Part shown: positions 8,047 through 15,182 of the stretch, piece by piece | How positions within the stretch are numbered: the stretch's first letter is position 1 | Layout of the letters: each line of letters starts with the position of its first letter | From: a bacterium HR20 | GTDB taxonomy: Bacteria; Bacteroidota; Ignavibacteria; Kapaibacteriales; NICIL-2 | NCBI GenBank assembly: GCA_002898675.1 | Contig: BEHW01000023.1 | Span: 1 to 21,986, forward strand | Direction of reading: 5' to 3' | Length of the DNA: 21,986 nt | Notes under the pieces: generated by a model | What the model saw: the letters and a program-made list of their open reading frames with translations, nothing else | Database searches by the model: none | What the model was told of the DNA's origin: nothing | Position numbers and translations under genes: made by a program

Positions 8047-8700
8047 ATGCTCCACCTGGAAACAATCGCTGCCGGCCCAGTTGCAACGAATGCATATCTG
8101 GTCGCCGATTTGCACGCAAAGCTTGCAGTGCTCATTGATGCGCCGATGGATTCAGCGCAATGGTACTGCAGCCGTCTCAAAGAAGTAGGCGTCGCAGCGC
8201 AGGCACTCTGGCTGACCCACACGCACTGGGATCATACAGCCGATGCAGCGGCACTTGCGGCGATGCTTGGCATTCCTGTGCTCGTCCATCCGCTCGATGC
8301 GTACCGGCTCCGCGATCCGAACGCACACACAGCCTTCCCGCTCCCGTTGCACTTGGAAGCTGTCGAGATCGGCGGCTACGTGCACCATGGCGACGTGCTC
8401 GCACTTGGCGCGCTCCGCTTCGAGGTACGCCACGTCCCCGGTCACACGGAAGGGAGCGTCGTCTTCATCGAGCACAGTGCGCGGGTAGTCTTTTGCGGCG
8501 ACACCCTCTTTGCGGGCAGTATTGGGCGAACCGATCTTCCCGGCGGGGATTACGATCAGCTCATCGCCTCGATTCGTCGCGAGCTACTCTCGCTGCCCGA
8601 TGACTACGTCTGCTACCCTGGCCACCTGGAGGCAACGACGATCGGACAGGAACGCCGATCGAATCCCTTTCTACAGGACCAATCGCTCTTCCGTACGTAG
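8047..8700 (+). CDS. metallo-beta-lactamase-fold hydrolase (glyoxalase II-like)
   Basis: The product is 217 residues with the full metal-binding set of the MBL fold. It has THTHWDH at 57-63 (His58, His60, Asp62, His63), His133 in VPGHTEGSV, Asp152 in GDTLFAGSIGRTD, and His193 in CYPGH. 'FAGSIGRTDLPGGD' and the final 'E-x-x-x-NPFL' are typical of the short glyoxalase II-like/YcbL group, cytosolic thioester or phosphodiester hydrolases with a di-metal (Zn/Fe) site. It lacks the long C-terminal glutathione-binding domain of true GloB, so the natural substrate is not predictable. No signal peptide is present. It starts 3 bp after recG and ends 15 bp before lptE, consistent with an operon. The fold and activity class are secure, the substrate is not. 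Confidence 0.9.
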   Translation: MLHLETIAAGPVATNAYLVADLHAKLAVLIDAPMDSAQWYCSRLKEVGVAAQALWLTHTHWDHTADAAALAAMLGIPVLVHPLDAYRLRDPNAHTAFPLPLHLEAVEIGGYVHHGDVLALGALRFEVRHVPGHTEGSVVFIEHSARVVFCGDTLFAGSIGRTDLPGGDYDQLIASIRRELLSLPDDYVCYPGHLEATTIGQERRSNPFLQDQSLFRT

Positions 8701-8715
8701 AGGGTTGTGCACGTG

Positions 8716-9243
8716 ATGACAAAGTTTTCATTGTGTTGTCATTGCCAGCTTAGGATTTGCCTGGTAAGTTTGCTGTTGAGCGTAGTGCTCATCGCTGGTG
8801 GGTGCTATTCGTTCACTGGTGGCAGCGTGCCGCCGCATTTGAAGACCATCGCGATCGCAACAGTTGCCGACCGCAGCAGCTTTGGGCAACCCATCTGGCG
8901 AGAAGTCGCCACTCAGCTGCTCATCGAGCGCTTTCGCAACGATAACACACTGCAACTTGTCGATCGCGACGGCGACGCTGAGCTTCGAGCTGCAATCACA
9001 AGCATAACGGAAGAGCCTGTTACGCTGCGGCCAGGCGAAATCGAACGCGAGCGGAAACTGCGCGTCAGTCTCGAGGTCGAGTACTTCGACGCCGTCAAAG
9101 GGCGCACCATTTTCCGCCGCACGTTCACCAGCGAACAGTTCTTCCCAATTGCGCAGGCTGCCACCGCCCGCGACCAAGCGATTCGCACTGCGCTCGAACA
9201 AATCACCGCCGATGTGCTCTTGGCGGTCGTCAGTGATTGGTGA
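8716..9243 (+). CDS. lptE: LptE family outer-membrane LPS assembly lipoprotein
   Basis: LptE plugs the LptD beta-barrel and helps insert lipopolysaccharide into the outer leaflet of the outer membrane. The product is 175 residues, the usual size. A hydrophobic leader ends in LIAGGC (Cys30), followed directly by YSFTGGSVPPHLKTIAI, the hallmark opening of the Bacteroidota/Chlorobiota LptE family (PF04390). The middle holds 'ELRAAITSITEEPVTL' and 'LRVSLEVEYFDAVKGRTIFRRTF', matching the strand-and-helix layout of the family, and a C-terminal amphipathic helix closes it. I chose ATG 8716 because AGAGGG at 8699-8704 is well spaced for it; GTG 8707 in the same frame would add three residues but sits too near that site. 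It lies between a hydrolase and a GT2 glycosyltransferase, fitting an envelope-related operon. Confidence 0.88.
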   Translation: MTKFSLCCHCQLRICLVSLLLSVVLIAGGCYSFTGGSVPPHLKTIAIATVADRSSFGQPIWREVATQLLIERFRNDNTLQLVDRDGDAELRAAITSITEEPVTLRPGEIERERKLRVSLEVEYFDAVKGRTIFRRTFTSEQFFPIAQAATARDQAIRTALEQITADVLLAVVSDW

Positions 9244-9261
9244 ACGTTCCAGCAGTTATCT

Positions 9262-10803
9262 ATGCTCTTCCTCGAAGACATTGCAGACCTGGTCGTCGCA
9301 GTCTACGTTGCGTCGCTCGTTGTGCTCTTTGCGTTTGGGGTTCATAGCTTGGTGATGCTCTACTACTACCGCCGCACTGCATCGCAGTCCCCCACACCAC
9401 CAGGAGAAACACTCGATCCGCTCCCGGTGGTGACAGTGCAGCTTCCGATCTACAACGAGGTGTACGTCGTCGAACGCTTGCTCGATGCAGTCACCCAACT
9501 GGACTACCCACGCAACAAGCTCGAAATCCAGGTGCTCGACGACTCTACCGACGAAACGCAGCACATCGCGCAGCGACGCGTCGAGTACTATCGCCAGCAA
9601 GGCTTCGACATTAGCTACATCCACCGCACCGAGCGCACTGGCTATAAGGCGGGAGCACTGCGTCACGGCTTAGCCATGGCACGCGGGGAATTCATCGCAA
9701 TCTTCGACGCAGACTTTGTTCCAAAGCCAGATTTTCTCAAGCGGACGCTCCCGTTCTTTGCCGATCCACGAGTCGGAATGGTGCAAACACGCTGGGAGCA
9801 CCTCAACGAAAACTACTCGCTGCTGACGCAAGCGCAGGCACTTGCGCTCGACGGGCATTTTGTCATCGAGCAGCAGGTACGTTACAAAGCAGGCTTTTTC
9901 ATCAACTTCAACGGCACTGCTGGTATCTGGCGCCGCACGTGCATCGAAGATGCAGGCAACTGGCACAGCGACACACTCGCAGAAGATCTCGACCTGAGCT
10001 ACCGCGCGCAACTCCGCGGGTGGCGCTTTGTGTTCTTGGCGGATGTGACCTCGCCAGCAGAGCTCCCAGCGGACATCAACGCACTCAAATCCCAGCAATT
10101 CCGCTGGACCAAAGGTGCTGTCGAAGTTGCCAAAAAGCTCCTCCCCGCAGTGTGGCGCGCCCGACTGCCACTGCGCGTCAAACTCGAAGCAACAGCGCAC
10201 TTGACCAGCAACATTGTCTTCCCGTTCATCCTCGTTGTCGCACTGCTGAACTTACCGATGGTGCTTATCAAGAACCTCGTCGGCGGTTACGACGAGCTCT
10301 TTACGCTGATGTCCATCTTCGTCATTGCCTCGATCGGCACGTTCCTGTTCTACCTTTACTCTCAACGCACCATCCACGAGGATTGGCAGCGACGGGTGTT
10401 GCTCTTCCCGCTCTTTATGGCGGGAAGCATGGGGCTTGCCATCAACAACACAAAAGCGGTCCTCGAAGCGCTCCTCGGCAAGCGCTCGGAGTTTACACGC
10501 ACACCGAAGTATCGCATCCTCTCGACGACCGACGATTGGCGGACGCGCAAGTACGCTCGCACGCGCCTTCGCGGTTCGGTAGTGCTGGAGCTGCTCGTAG
10601 GCGTGTACTTTCTGGTAAGCATTTTCATCTCGCTCTCGTATGGGGAGCTGGCAGCGCTCCCTTTCCAGCTTCTGTTCCTGCTCGGCTTCGGCGGGATTGG
10701 CTGGCTTTCGCTCGCACACTGGCTGGAAGCGCGGCGCCTTACTCCAACAGGCGCAGCAACACCTCGTGCAGCGCTGGCAGCACTGGGGCAGACGACGAAG
10801 TAA
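9262..10803 (+). CDS. membrane GT2 glycosyltransferase (CESA/CslA-like)
   Basis: The product is 513 residues. One N-terminal membrane helix (about 10-36) precedes a cytosolic GT-A domain. That domain has 'VTVQLPIYNE', DDS at 93-95, the DxD metal site DAD at 149-151, the TLAED catalytic base region at 238-242, and QQFRW at 278-282 (the QxxRW acceptor-binding motif of processive enzymes). Four or more C-terminal membrane helices follow (about 300-375, 385-440 and 455-500). This layout is that of bacterial cellulose-synthase/glucomannan-synthase-like GT2 proteins that use nucleotide sugars and act on lipid or polysaccharide acceptors at the inner membrane. No PilZ domain or BcsB-like partner is nearby, so cellulose itself is unlikely; a glycolipid or exopolysaccharide role is inference. 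It follows lptE by 18 bp. Its last 65 bases overlap the convergent aspartokinase gene. Confidence 0.9.
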   Translation: MLFLEDIADLVVAVYVASLVVLFAFGVHSLVMLYYYRRTASQSPTPPGETLDPLPVVTVQLPIYNEVYVVERLLDAVTQLDYPRNKLEIQVLDDSTDETQHIAQRRVEYYRQQGFDISYIHRTERTGYKAGALRHGLAMARGEFIAIFDADFVPKPDFLKRTLPFFADPRVGMVQTRWEHLNENYSLLTQAQALALDGHFVIEQQVRYKAGFFINFNGTAGIWRRTCIEDAGNWHSDTLAEDLDLSYRAQLRGWRFVFLADVTSPAELPADINALKSQQFRWTKGAVEVAKKLLPAVWRARLPLRVKLEATAHLTSNIVFPFILVVALLNLPMVLIKNLVGGYDELFTLMSIFVIASIGTFLFYLYSQRTIHEDWQRRVLLFPLFMAGSMGLAINNTKAVLEALLGKRSEFTRTPKYRILSTTDDWRTRKYARTRLRGSVVLELLVGVYFLVSIFISLSYGELAALPFQLLFLLGFGGIGWLSLAHWLEARRLTPTGAATPRAALAALGQTTK

Positions 10804-12040
10804 TCGCACAAGCGAGAACGTCCCGCTCGGTAAACGAGACAGCCATCACTTCGATGCCAGCGATTTCTGCAACGTGGCGCACAAGATCCGAGCGCCGAGA
10901 CTGCGCCTTCCATCGCGCCCAGACCCGGACGTACTGGCACTGATGCACCGAAGCATGGTGACGGTAGCCCGAGAGTGCTCCAGGTTCGCCCACAAGGAAA
11001 GCATTTCCTCCGAACTCGACCGCTGAAACGATCGTCCGGCTCGGTGGGTGCTCCAGAAGGTGAGTCTTCTCGCTCCTGGCCAGCTGGACGCACTCGAGCA
11101 CATCACACATGACAACGAACGGACTGTCCCCATCTTCCTGTTCGGCATCAATCTGCGTTCCTTCGTTACTCGAAGCATCGAGTGCGGTAATGCGGAGCCT
11201 GCTCGTCGCCGCACGAAGCGGCGCAATCATCGTGGGGAAAAGCAGCTTCAGCCCAGCGCGGGCAAGACGCTCGGCATCGTCGTAGTGGAGATGATCTATC
11301 CGCCGAGCGGAGGCAACCTCTATTGGATCAGCAGTGAAAATCCCCGGCACCGGTGTATAGAGCACAAGTTCGCGTGCACTGATCTGCCGAGCAAGCAAGG
11401 CTGCCGTAAGCGTCGAGCTTTCTTTCCCCATCGTCGTCGTCTCTCCCTCGAGCGTCGCACCGACGAAGCCTTCGGTGAGGATGTAGTCTGCACGATCGAA
11501 CGCTGGCAGCAGTCGTTGCCGGACACGCTCGGCGATGGCATCCTCCAGCGGCGCAGCATTGCCGAACGTTGCATCGGTCACGATCAGCTCGGAAGCGGGA
11601 AGAGTAGCAACTGACAGCCCGCGCTGCGAGAGAGCATGGTGGAGCAAGTGAAGCGCTAACTTTTCGCCGACACTCACGATGCGATCGAGGGTGCGCGGGG
11701 TCAGTTCGCCAGTGAGCGACACTCCGCGCAGCAGCCGCTCGGTCCGCTGCTGCAGTTCACCGGCGAGCATCGCAAGCGCCTGGCGTATTGCCGAGTCGCT
11801 GAGCACCACGCCGGCAAGCTCCTCGTGGTGCCGCACGATACGACCGAGCACCTCAAGCGCCTCCGGTAGCCGGCGTTGCTCGGCAAGACGCGCGGCCTGC
11901 TCGAGCTGCCGCGTCACCATCGGCAGCGCAGAGACGACCACCACCGCCGGTGGCGGGTGATGTGCAGCCAGACGCTCGGCCAGACGTTCGAAATCTTCCG
12001 CAGTGCGAAGAGTCGAACCACCGATTTTGATGACATTCAT
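10739..12040 (-). CDS. aspartate kinase, divergent
   Basis: Aspartokinase phosphorylates aspartate at the entry to lysine, threonine and methionine synthesis. The product is 433 residues, in the usual range for a monofunctional enzyme. The N-terminal KIGGST (5-10) stands where KFGGTS is normal. SVGEKLA (123-129), TEGFVGA (189-195), TTTMGKESSTLTAALL (201-216) and PGIFTADP (232-239) follow in family order, then 'ERLARAGLKLLFPTMIAPL' and a C-terminal region (about 300-433) that should hold ACT-like regulatory domains. Several strongly conserved residues differ: the usual 'G-R-x-GSD-Y-T/S-A' loop reads 'GKESSTLTA', and the usual 'LHP' reads 'LFP'. The ATG overlaps the permease stop as ATGA, so translation is coupled. 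The 3' end overlaps the GT2 gene by 65 bp tail to tail. The kinase fold is clear; normal aspartokinase activity is likely but not certain. Confidence 0.85.
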   Translation of the reverse strand: MNVIKIGGSTLRTAEDFERLAERLAAHHPPPAVVVVSALPMVTRQLEQAARLAEQRRLPEALEVLGRIVRHHEELAGVVLSDSAIRQALAMLAGELQQRTERLLRGVSLTGELTPRTLDRIVSVGEKLALHLLHHALSQRGLSVATLPASELIVTDATFGNAAPLEDAIAERVRQRLLPAFDRADYILTEGFVGATLEGETTTMGKESSTLTAALLARQISARELVLYTPVPGIFTADPIEVASARRIDHLHYDDAERLARAGLKLLFPTMIAPLRAATSRLRITALDASSNEGTQIDAEQEDGDSPFVVMCDVLECVQLARSEKTHLLEHPPSRTIVSAVEFGGNAFLVGEPGALSGYRHHASVHQCQYVRVWARWKAQSRRSDLVRHVAEIAGIEVMAVSFTERDVLACAITSSSAPVLPALHEVLLRLLE

Positions 12041-13389
12041 CGCAGGTCACTCATTGGTGAGCGCTCGGCGCGACCGTCGAATGGGAACCAACCATTGAGC
12101 CGTGCCACGAGAAAATACACACCCACTCCCACTGCGAGCACACCGAGACCCGTTGCAATTGCCGCGGGCGGACGCACCGCAAACAGCCACACCCACAGCC
12201 CAATTGCCACGATCGCCGGCAACGGATAGAACGCCATGCGAAACGGAAACCGTGCCTGCCGGTTGCGTCGGTGATAGAGCAGCAAGCCGACTGCTTGCCC
12301 GACAAACTGAACGAGGATGCGGAGCGTGAGGATACTTGCCACAACCATGCGCAGCCCATCGAACACCAGCACCAGGACGACGGACATGCCGCCAATTGCA
12401 AGCAGCGCCACATGCGGGAAATTCTTCGTCGGATGGAGCCGCGCAAAAAAGCGGAAGAAGTTCCCATCGCGAGCTGCTGCGTATGGAATGCGTGAGTACC
12501 CCAGCACAACCGAGTACAGCGAGCTGAGCGCAACGATGAGCACGAGTACGGTCGCTATCACCGCGGCGCTCTGCCCCCAGACTCGCTCGATCGCCATGCT
12601 GACGATGAATTGATCCGGCCGCGCCTCCCTCCAGCCGACAAGACTCTCGACCGAAAGCTGCATCGCGACGTAGAGCGTGGTCACAATCGCAATCGAAGCG
12701 AACATGCTCCGTGGGATGGTTTTCTCCGGCTCGACGACTTCCGCGCCCAAATGGCAGACGTTGTAGTACCCCAAAATCGCGTAGACGCTGCTCTGCATTG
12801 CCTCGCCCAACCCACCGAGAAGGCCGATCGAGCTGGGAATGTCGCCGAGGAACGACCAATCGCCGCCAACAACACCCGCGACGATGACCCACACGAGCGT
12901 GCCGATGACCACAACTCCCAACCCCAGTGAAATTCTGCCGATCGTTTCGATCCGCCGATAGAGCGCTGCGACGATGAGCACAATGACCGCTGCAGCAACA
13001 GCTTTCCTCTCCCACCCTCCCGACAGCGGCACAAGGTACTGCACGTAGTTGGTAAAGCCAATCGCGCCAGAGGCGACAACGAACGACGACTGGAACACCG
13101 TCTGCCAGATGAACAAAAACGCCATCACACGACCCCAACGCTCTGGGCCGTAGAGCGCGCGCAGGAACGCATAGCTGCCGCCTGCTTCTGGGAATGCAGC
13201 GCCAAGCTCTGCCCATACCATCGCATCGGCGTAGGCCAGCAGCGCACCGATAATCCACGCCAGCACCGCGTGCGGCCCGCCCATTGCCGCCATCACCGAG
13301 GACATGACGATGAACGGCCCGATGCCGACCATGTCAATGACGTTGAGCGCCGTGGCGTGCGCCACCGTCAGCCGCCGCTGCAACCCCAT
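12037..13389 (-). CDS. APC family amino acid permease
   Basis: The product is 450 residues from ATG 13389, with about twelve hydrophobic helices spread evenly through the chain, as in amino acid-polyamine-organocation transporters. Family signs are the first-helix 'ALNVIDMVGIGPFIVMSS' (the unwound G-x-G segment that contacts the substrate backbone) and 'YADAMVWAELGAAFPEAGGSYAFLRALYGPERWG', the consensus motif between helices 2 and 3. The frame extends to 13425, but ATG 13389 forms a TGATG overlap with the ccmB stop and lies directly before the conserved 'LQRRLTVAHATALNVID', so it is preferred. It is translationally coupled to ccmB upstream and to an aspartokinase gene downstream (ATGA). The context suggests an aspartate-family amino acid as substrate, but sequence alone does not show which. 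Confidence 0.92.
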   Translation of the reverse strand: MGLQRRLTVAHATALNVIDMVGIGPFIVMSSVMAAMGGPHAVLAWIIGALLAYADAMVWAELGAAFPEAGGSYAFLRALYGPERWGRVMAFLFIWQTVFQSSFVVASGAIGFTNYVQYLVPLSGGWERKAVAAAVIVLIVAALYRRIETIGRISLGLGVVVIGTLVWVIVAGVVGGDWSFLGDIPSSIGLLGGLGEAMQSSVYAILGYYNVCHLGAEVVEPEKTIPRSMFASIAIVTTLYVAMQLSVESLVGWREARPDQFIVSMAIERVWGQSAAVIATVLVLIVALSSLYSVVLGYSRIPYAAARDGNFFRFFARLHPTKNFPHVALLAIGGMSVVLVLVFDGLRMVVASILTLRILVQFVGQAVGLLLYHRRNRQARFPFRMAFYPLPAIVAIGLWVWLFAVRPPAAIATGLGVLAVGVGVYFLVARLNGWFPFDGRAERSPMSDLR

Positions 13390-14057
13390 CAGTTCTGACT
13401 CCACACGAAGGGGAATAGCCACCACGCAACGATGCTGACCATGAGCATGTAGAGCAGCATGATTCCAAGCTCAGGTGCAATCGCGCCAAGACCGCCGCCA
13501 GCCAGCGCTGTCGCAACTGACTCCACCCCGAGGAACAAAATCGGCAGCACAATCGGGAACGCAATGGCCGCGAACACCCAGCCGCGCATCTGCGTCGCAG
13601 CTACGATCGCTGCCAGCAGTGAGGTTGCGCCGCCGATCGCAGCGCAGCCGGCGAGCATCGCAACAGCAACGTGCACTGCGAAGGGAATCAGCCCTACCAG
13701 CGTCATCAGGAGCCACTGGCTCAAACCGATTGCCATAACCCAGACGACTGCGCTAGCGAGCTTGCCCCAATAGACCGCATCGCTCGGCGCTGTGTGCATC
13801 AGGTAAAGCAACGTCCCGCGATCCTGCTCGATCGTGTAGGAGCGGGCAACGGTCATCATCGCAGCAAAGTAGAGCACCACCCACACCAACCCTGCGCGAA
13901 CGTCCGCATCGAGCGCCAGCGGCGGGAATGCAAAGAGCACAACGAGCACCGCCCCGACGACAAAGTACACTTCCGCCGCCACCCAATGGCGAGTGCGGCG
14001 GAGACTGAGCACTTCTTTGCGGAGGATTGCCCATAGGGCGCCATGCCACGCGATCAT
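13389..14057 (-). CDS. ccmB: heme exporter protein CcmB
   Basis: CcmB is the membrane subunit of the CcmAB ABC transporter of system I cytochrome c maturation, which drives release of holo-CcmE. The product is 222 residues, the family length, with six hydrophobic helices. Typical segments are 'AILRKEVLSLRRTRHWVAAEVYFVVGAVLVVLFAF', 'GLVWVVLYFAAMMTVARSYTIEQDRGTLLYLMHTAPSDAVYWGK' (the cytoplasmic loop that meets the ATPase) and 'FPIVLPILFLGVESV'. The usual partners ccmA, ccmC and ccmE are not in this window; upstream lies a divergent esterase gene. Coupling to an amino acid permease instead of ccmC is unusual. The start at ATG 14057 is the first good one in frame and matches the family N-terminus; no strong ribosome-binding site is seen. 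Confidence 0.88.
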   Translation of the reverse strand: MIAWHGALWAILRKEVLSLRRTRHWVAAEVYFVVGAVLVVLFAFPPLALDADVRAGLVWVVLYFAAMMTVARSYTIEQDRGTLLYLMHTAPSDAVYWGKLASAVVWVMAIGLSQWLLMTLVGLIPFAVHVAVAMLAGCAAIGGATSLLAAIVAATQMRGWVFAAIAFPIVLPILFLGVESVATALAGGGLGAIAPELGIMLLYMLMVSIVAWWLFPFVWSQN

Positions 14058-14117
14058 ACTACCAAATTACCAAGTCAAAGCAGCATCTGCCTTGCATCCT
14101 GGGCATCTCCCCGCGCG

Positions 14118-14125
14118 TATTTTTG
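14118..14125 (+). promoter_or_regulatory. TAnnTTTG-like -7 box upstream of the esterase gene
   Basis: TATTTTTG matches the Bacteroidota sigma-factor -7 consensus TAnnTTTG and lies 100 bp before the esterase start, in a 168-bp gap between divergent genes. A possible -33 TTG is at 14092-14094, but the spacing (23) is longer than usual. The rest of 14058-14225 shows no gene or clear repeat. Confidence 0.25.
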
Positions 14126-14225
14126 CCCAACATTTGTCAAATAACGAGCACCCGCTGCTGGCAGACCACGAAATCGCCACGCAAGGAGACTCGCCCACTC
14201 TGAATGGTCCGGGGCTGAGACGCTA

Positions 14226-15167
14226 ATGAACCCTTGTGCTGCAACCATTCCCTCCTTCTGGAGCGCAGTGCTTGGAGTAGCAGTGCTTGTACTCACAAGC
14301 AGAGCAGCAGACACCCGCACTACGCTCGAAACGATTCGCTTCGACGGACGAATGCGGAGTTACCGGTTGCACCTTCCACCGACGATGAACAGCAACGCAC
14401 GCGTTCCACTGGTGATCGTTCTCCACGGCGGTGGCGGGAACGCCTGGAATGCCGCCGAGCAAACCGGCTTCGATGCCATTGCAGACCGCGAAGGGTTCAT
14501 CGTTGCTTATCCGAACGGATCAGGACCAGCGCATCCGCTCCTCGATGCCCAAGGTCGCGGCAGGTACACGTGGAATGCGGGCAGTTGCTGTGGCTATGCT
14601 GCTCGATCTGGCACCGATGACGTCGGCTTCATCCATGCGATGCTCGATACAATCGTGCATCAGTACCCGATAGACCGCCGACGGATTTACGCAACAGGAA
14701 TCTCCAACGGCGGCATGATGGCATACCGGCTCGCCTGCCAGCTCAGCGATGTTCTCGCAGCCATTGGTGTCGTTGCTGGTACCCAGATGGTCGAATGCCA
14801 TCCAACTGCACCGGTCTCAGTCATCCATATTCACGGCACAGACGACCAGTACGTCCCACTCGCAGGTGGCGTCGGTCCGAAAGCGCTCGACAAAACGCCG
14901 AAAACTCCCGTTGAACAAACGATCGCGTTTTGGGTCAAGCACAACAGGTGTATCCCATCCCCGACAGTCACCACAAGCGATGCAGTGACAACATACACAT
15001 ACACCACTGCAGATCAACACGTCGCCGTCGTCTTGATGCTCATTGCTCACGGCGGTCATGCATGGCCGGGTGGCAAGCGGCTCAGCCTGCTGCTCGACAA
15101 GCCACCAACCGCGATTGACGCCAGCGATGTCATTTGGGAGTTTTTCGCTTCTCATGCAAAGCAGTGA
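14226..15167 (+). CDS. secreted PHB-depolymerase/feruloyl-esterase-like alpha/beta hydrolase
   Basis: The product is 313 residues of the CE1/LpqC-type esterase family (COG3509), serine hydrolases that cut ester bonds in polyhydroxyalkanoates or plant-wall phenolic esters. A hydrophobic leader covers about residues 10-27. The oxyanion region is VLHGGGGNAW (65-74), the nucleophile elbow GISNG at 158-162 puts the catalytic Ser at 160, the acid is in HGTDD (Asp206 or 207), and the catalytic His is in HGGHAWPG (His278). Paired cysteines at 121-122, 171 and 191 could form disulphides outside the cytoplasm. No carbohydrate-binding or substrate-binding domain and no T9SS tail are present. It lies 27 bp before a TonB-dependent receptor gene on the same strand, so the product of hydrolysis may be imported there; this is inference. 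Substrate specificity cannot be read from the sequence. Confidence 0.88.
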   Translation: MNPCAATIPSFWSAVLGVAVLVLTSRAADTRTTLETIRFDGRMRSYRLHLPPTMNSNARVPLVIVLHGGGGNAWNAAEQTGFDAIADREGFIVAYPNGSGPAHPLLDAQGRGRYTWNAGSCCGYAARSGTDDVGFIHAMLDTIVHQYPIDRRRIYATGISNGGMMAYRLACQLSDVLAAIGVVAGTQMVECHPTAPVSVIHIHGTDDQYVPLAGGVGPKALDKTPKTPVEQTIAFWVKHNRCIPSPTVTTSDAVTTYTYTTADQHVAVVLMLIAHGGHAWPGGKRLSLLLDKPPTAIDASDVIWEFFASHAKQ

Positions 15168-15182
15168 TGTTTCACCCTAGCG

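Noticed and set aside
9939..10943. 334-residue plus-strand ORF spanning the GT2/aspartokinase junction
   Set aside because: It is out of frame with both recognisable genes, has a low-complexity Arg/Ser/Ala-rich translation and no family motifs.
14112..14140. Sigma-70-like TTGACA on the minus strand as a ccmB promoter
   Set aside because: TTGACA (14140-14135) is present, but no -10 hexamer lies at 16-18 bp spacing. It may be chance.
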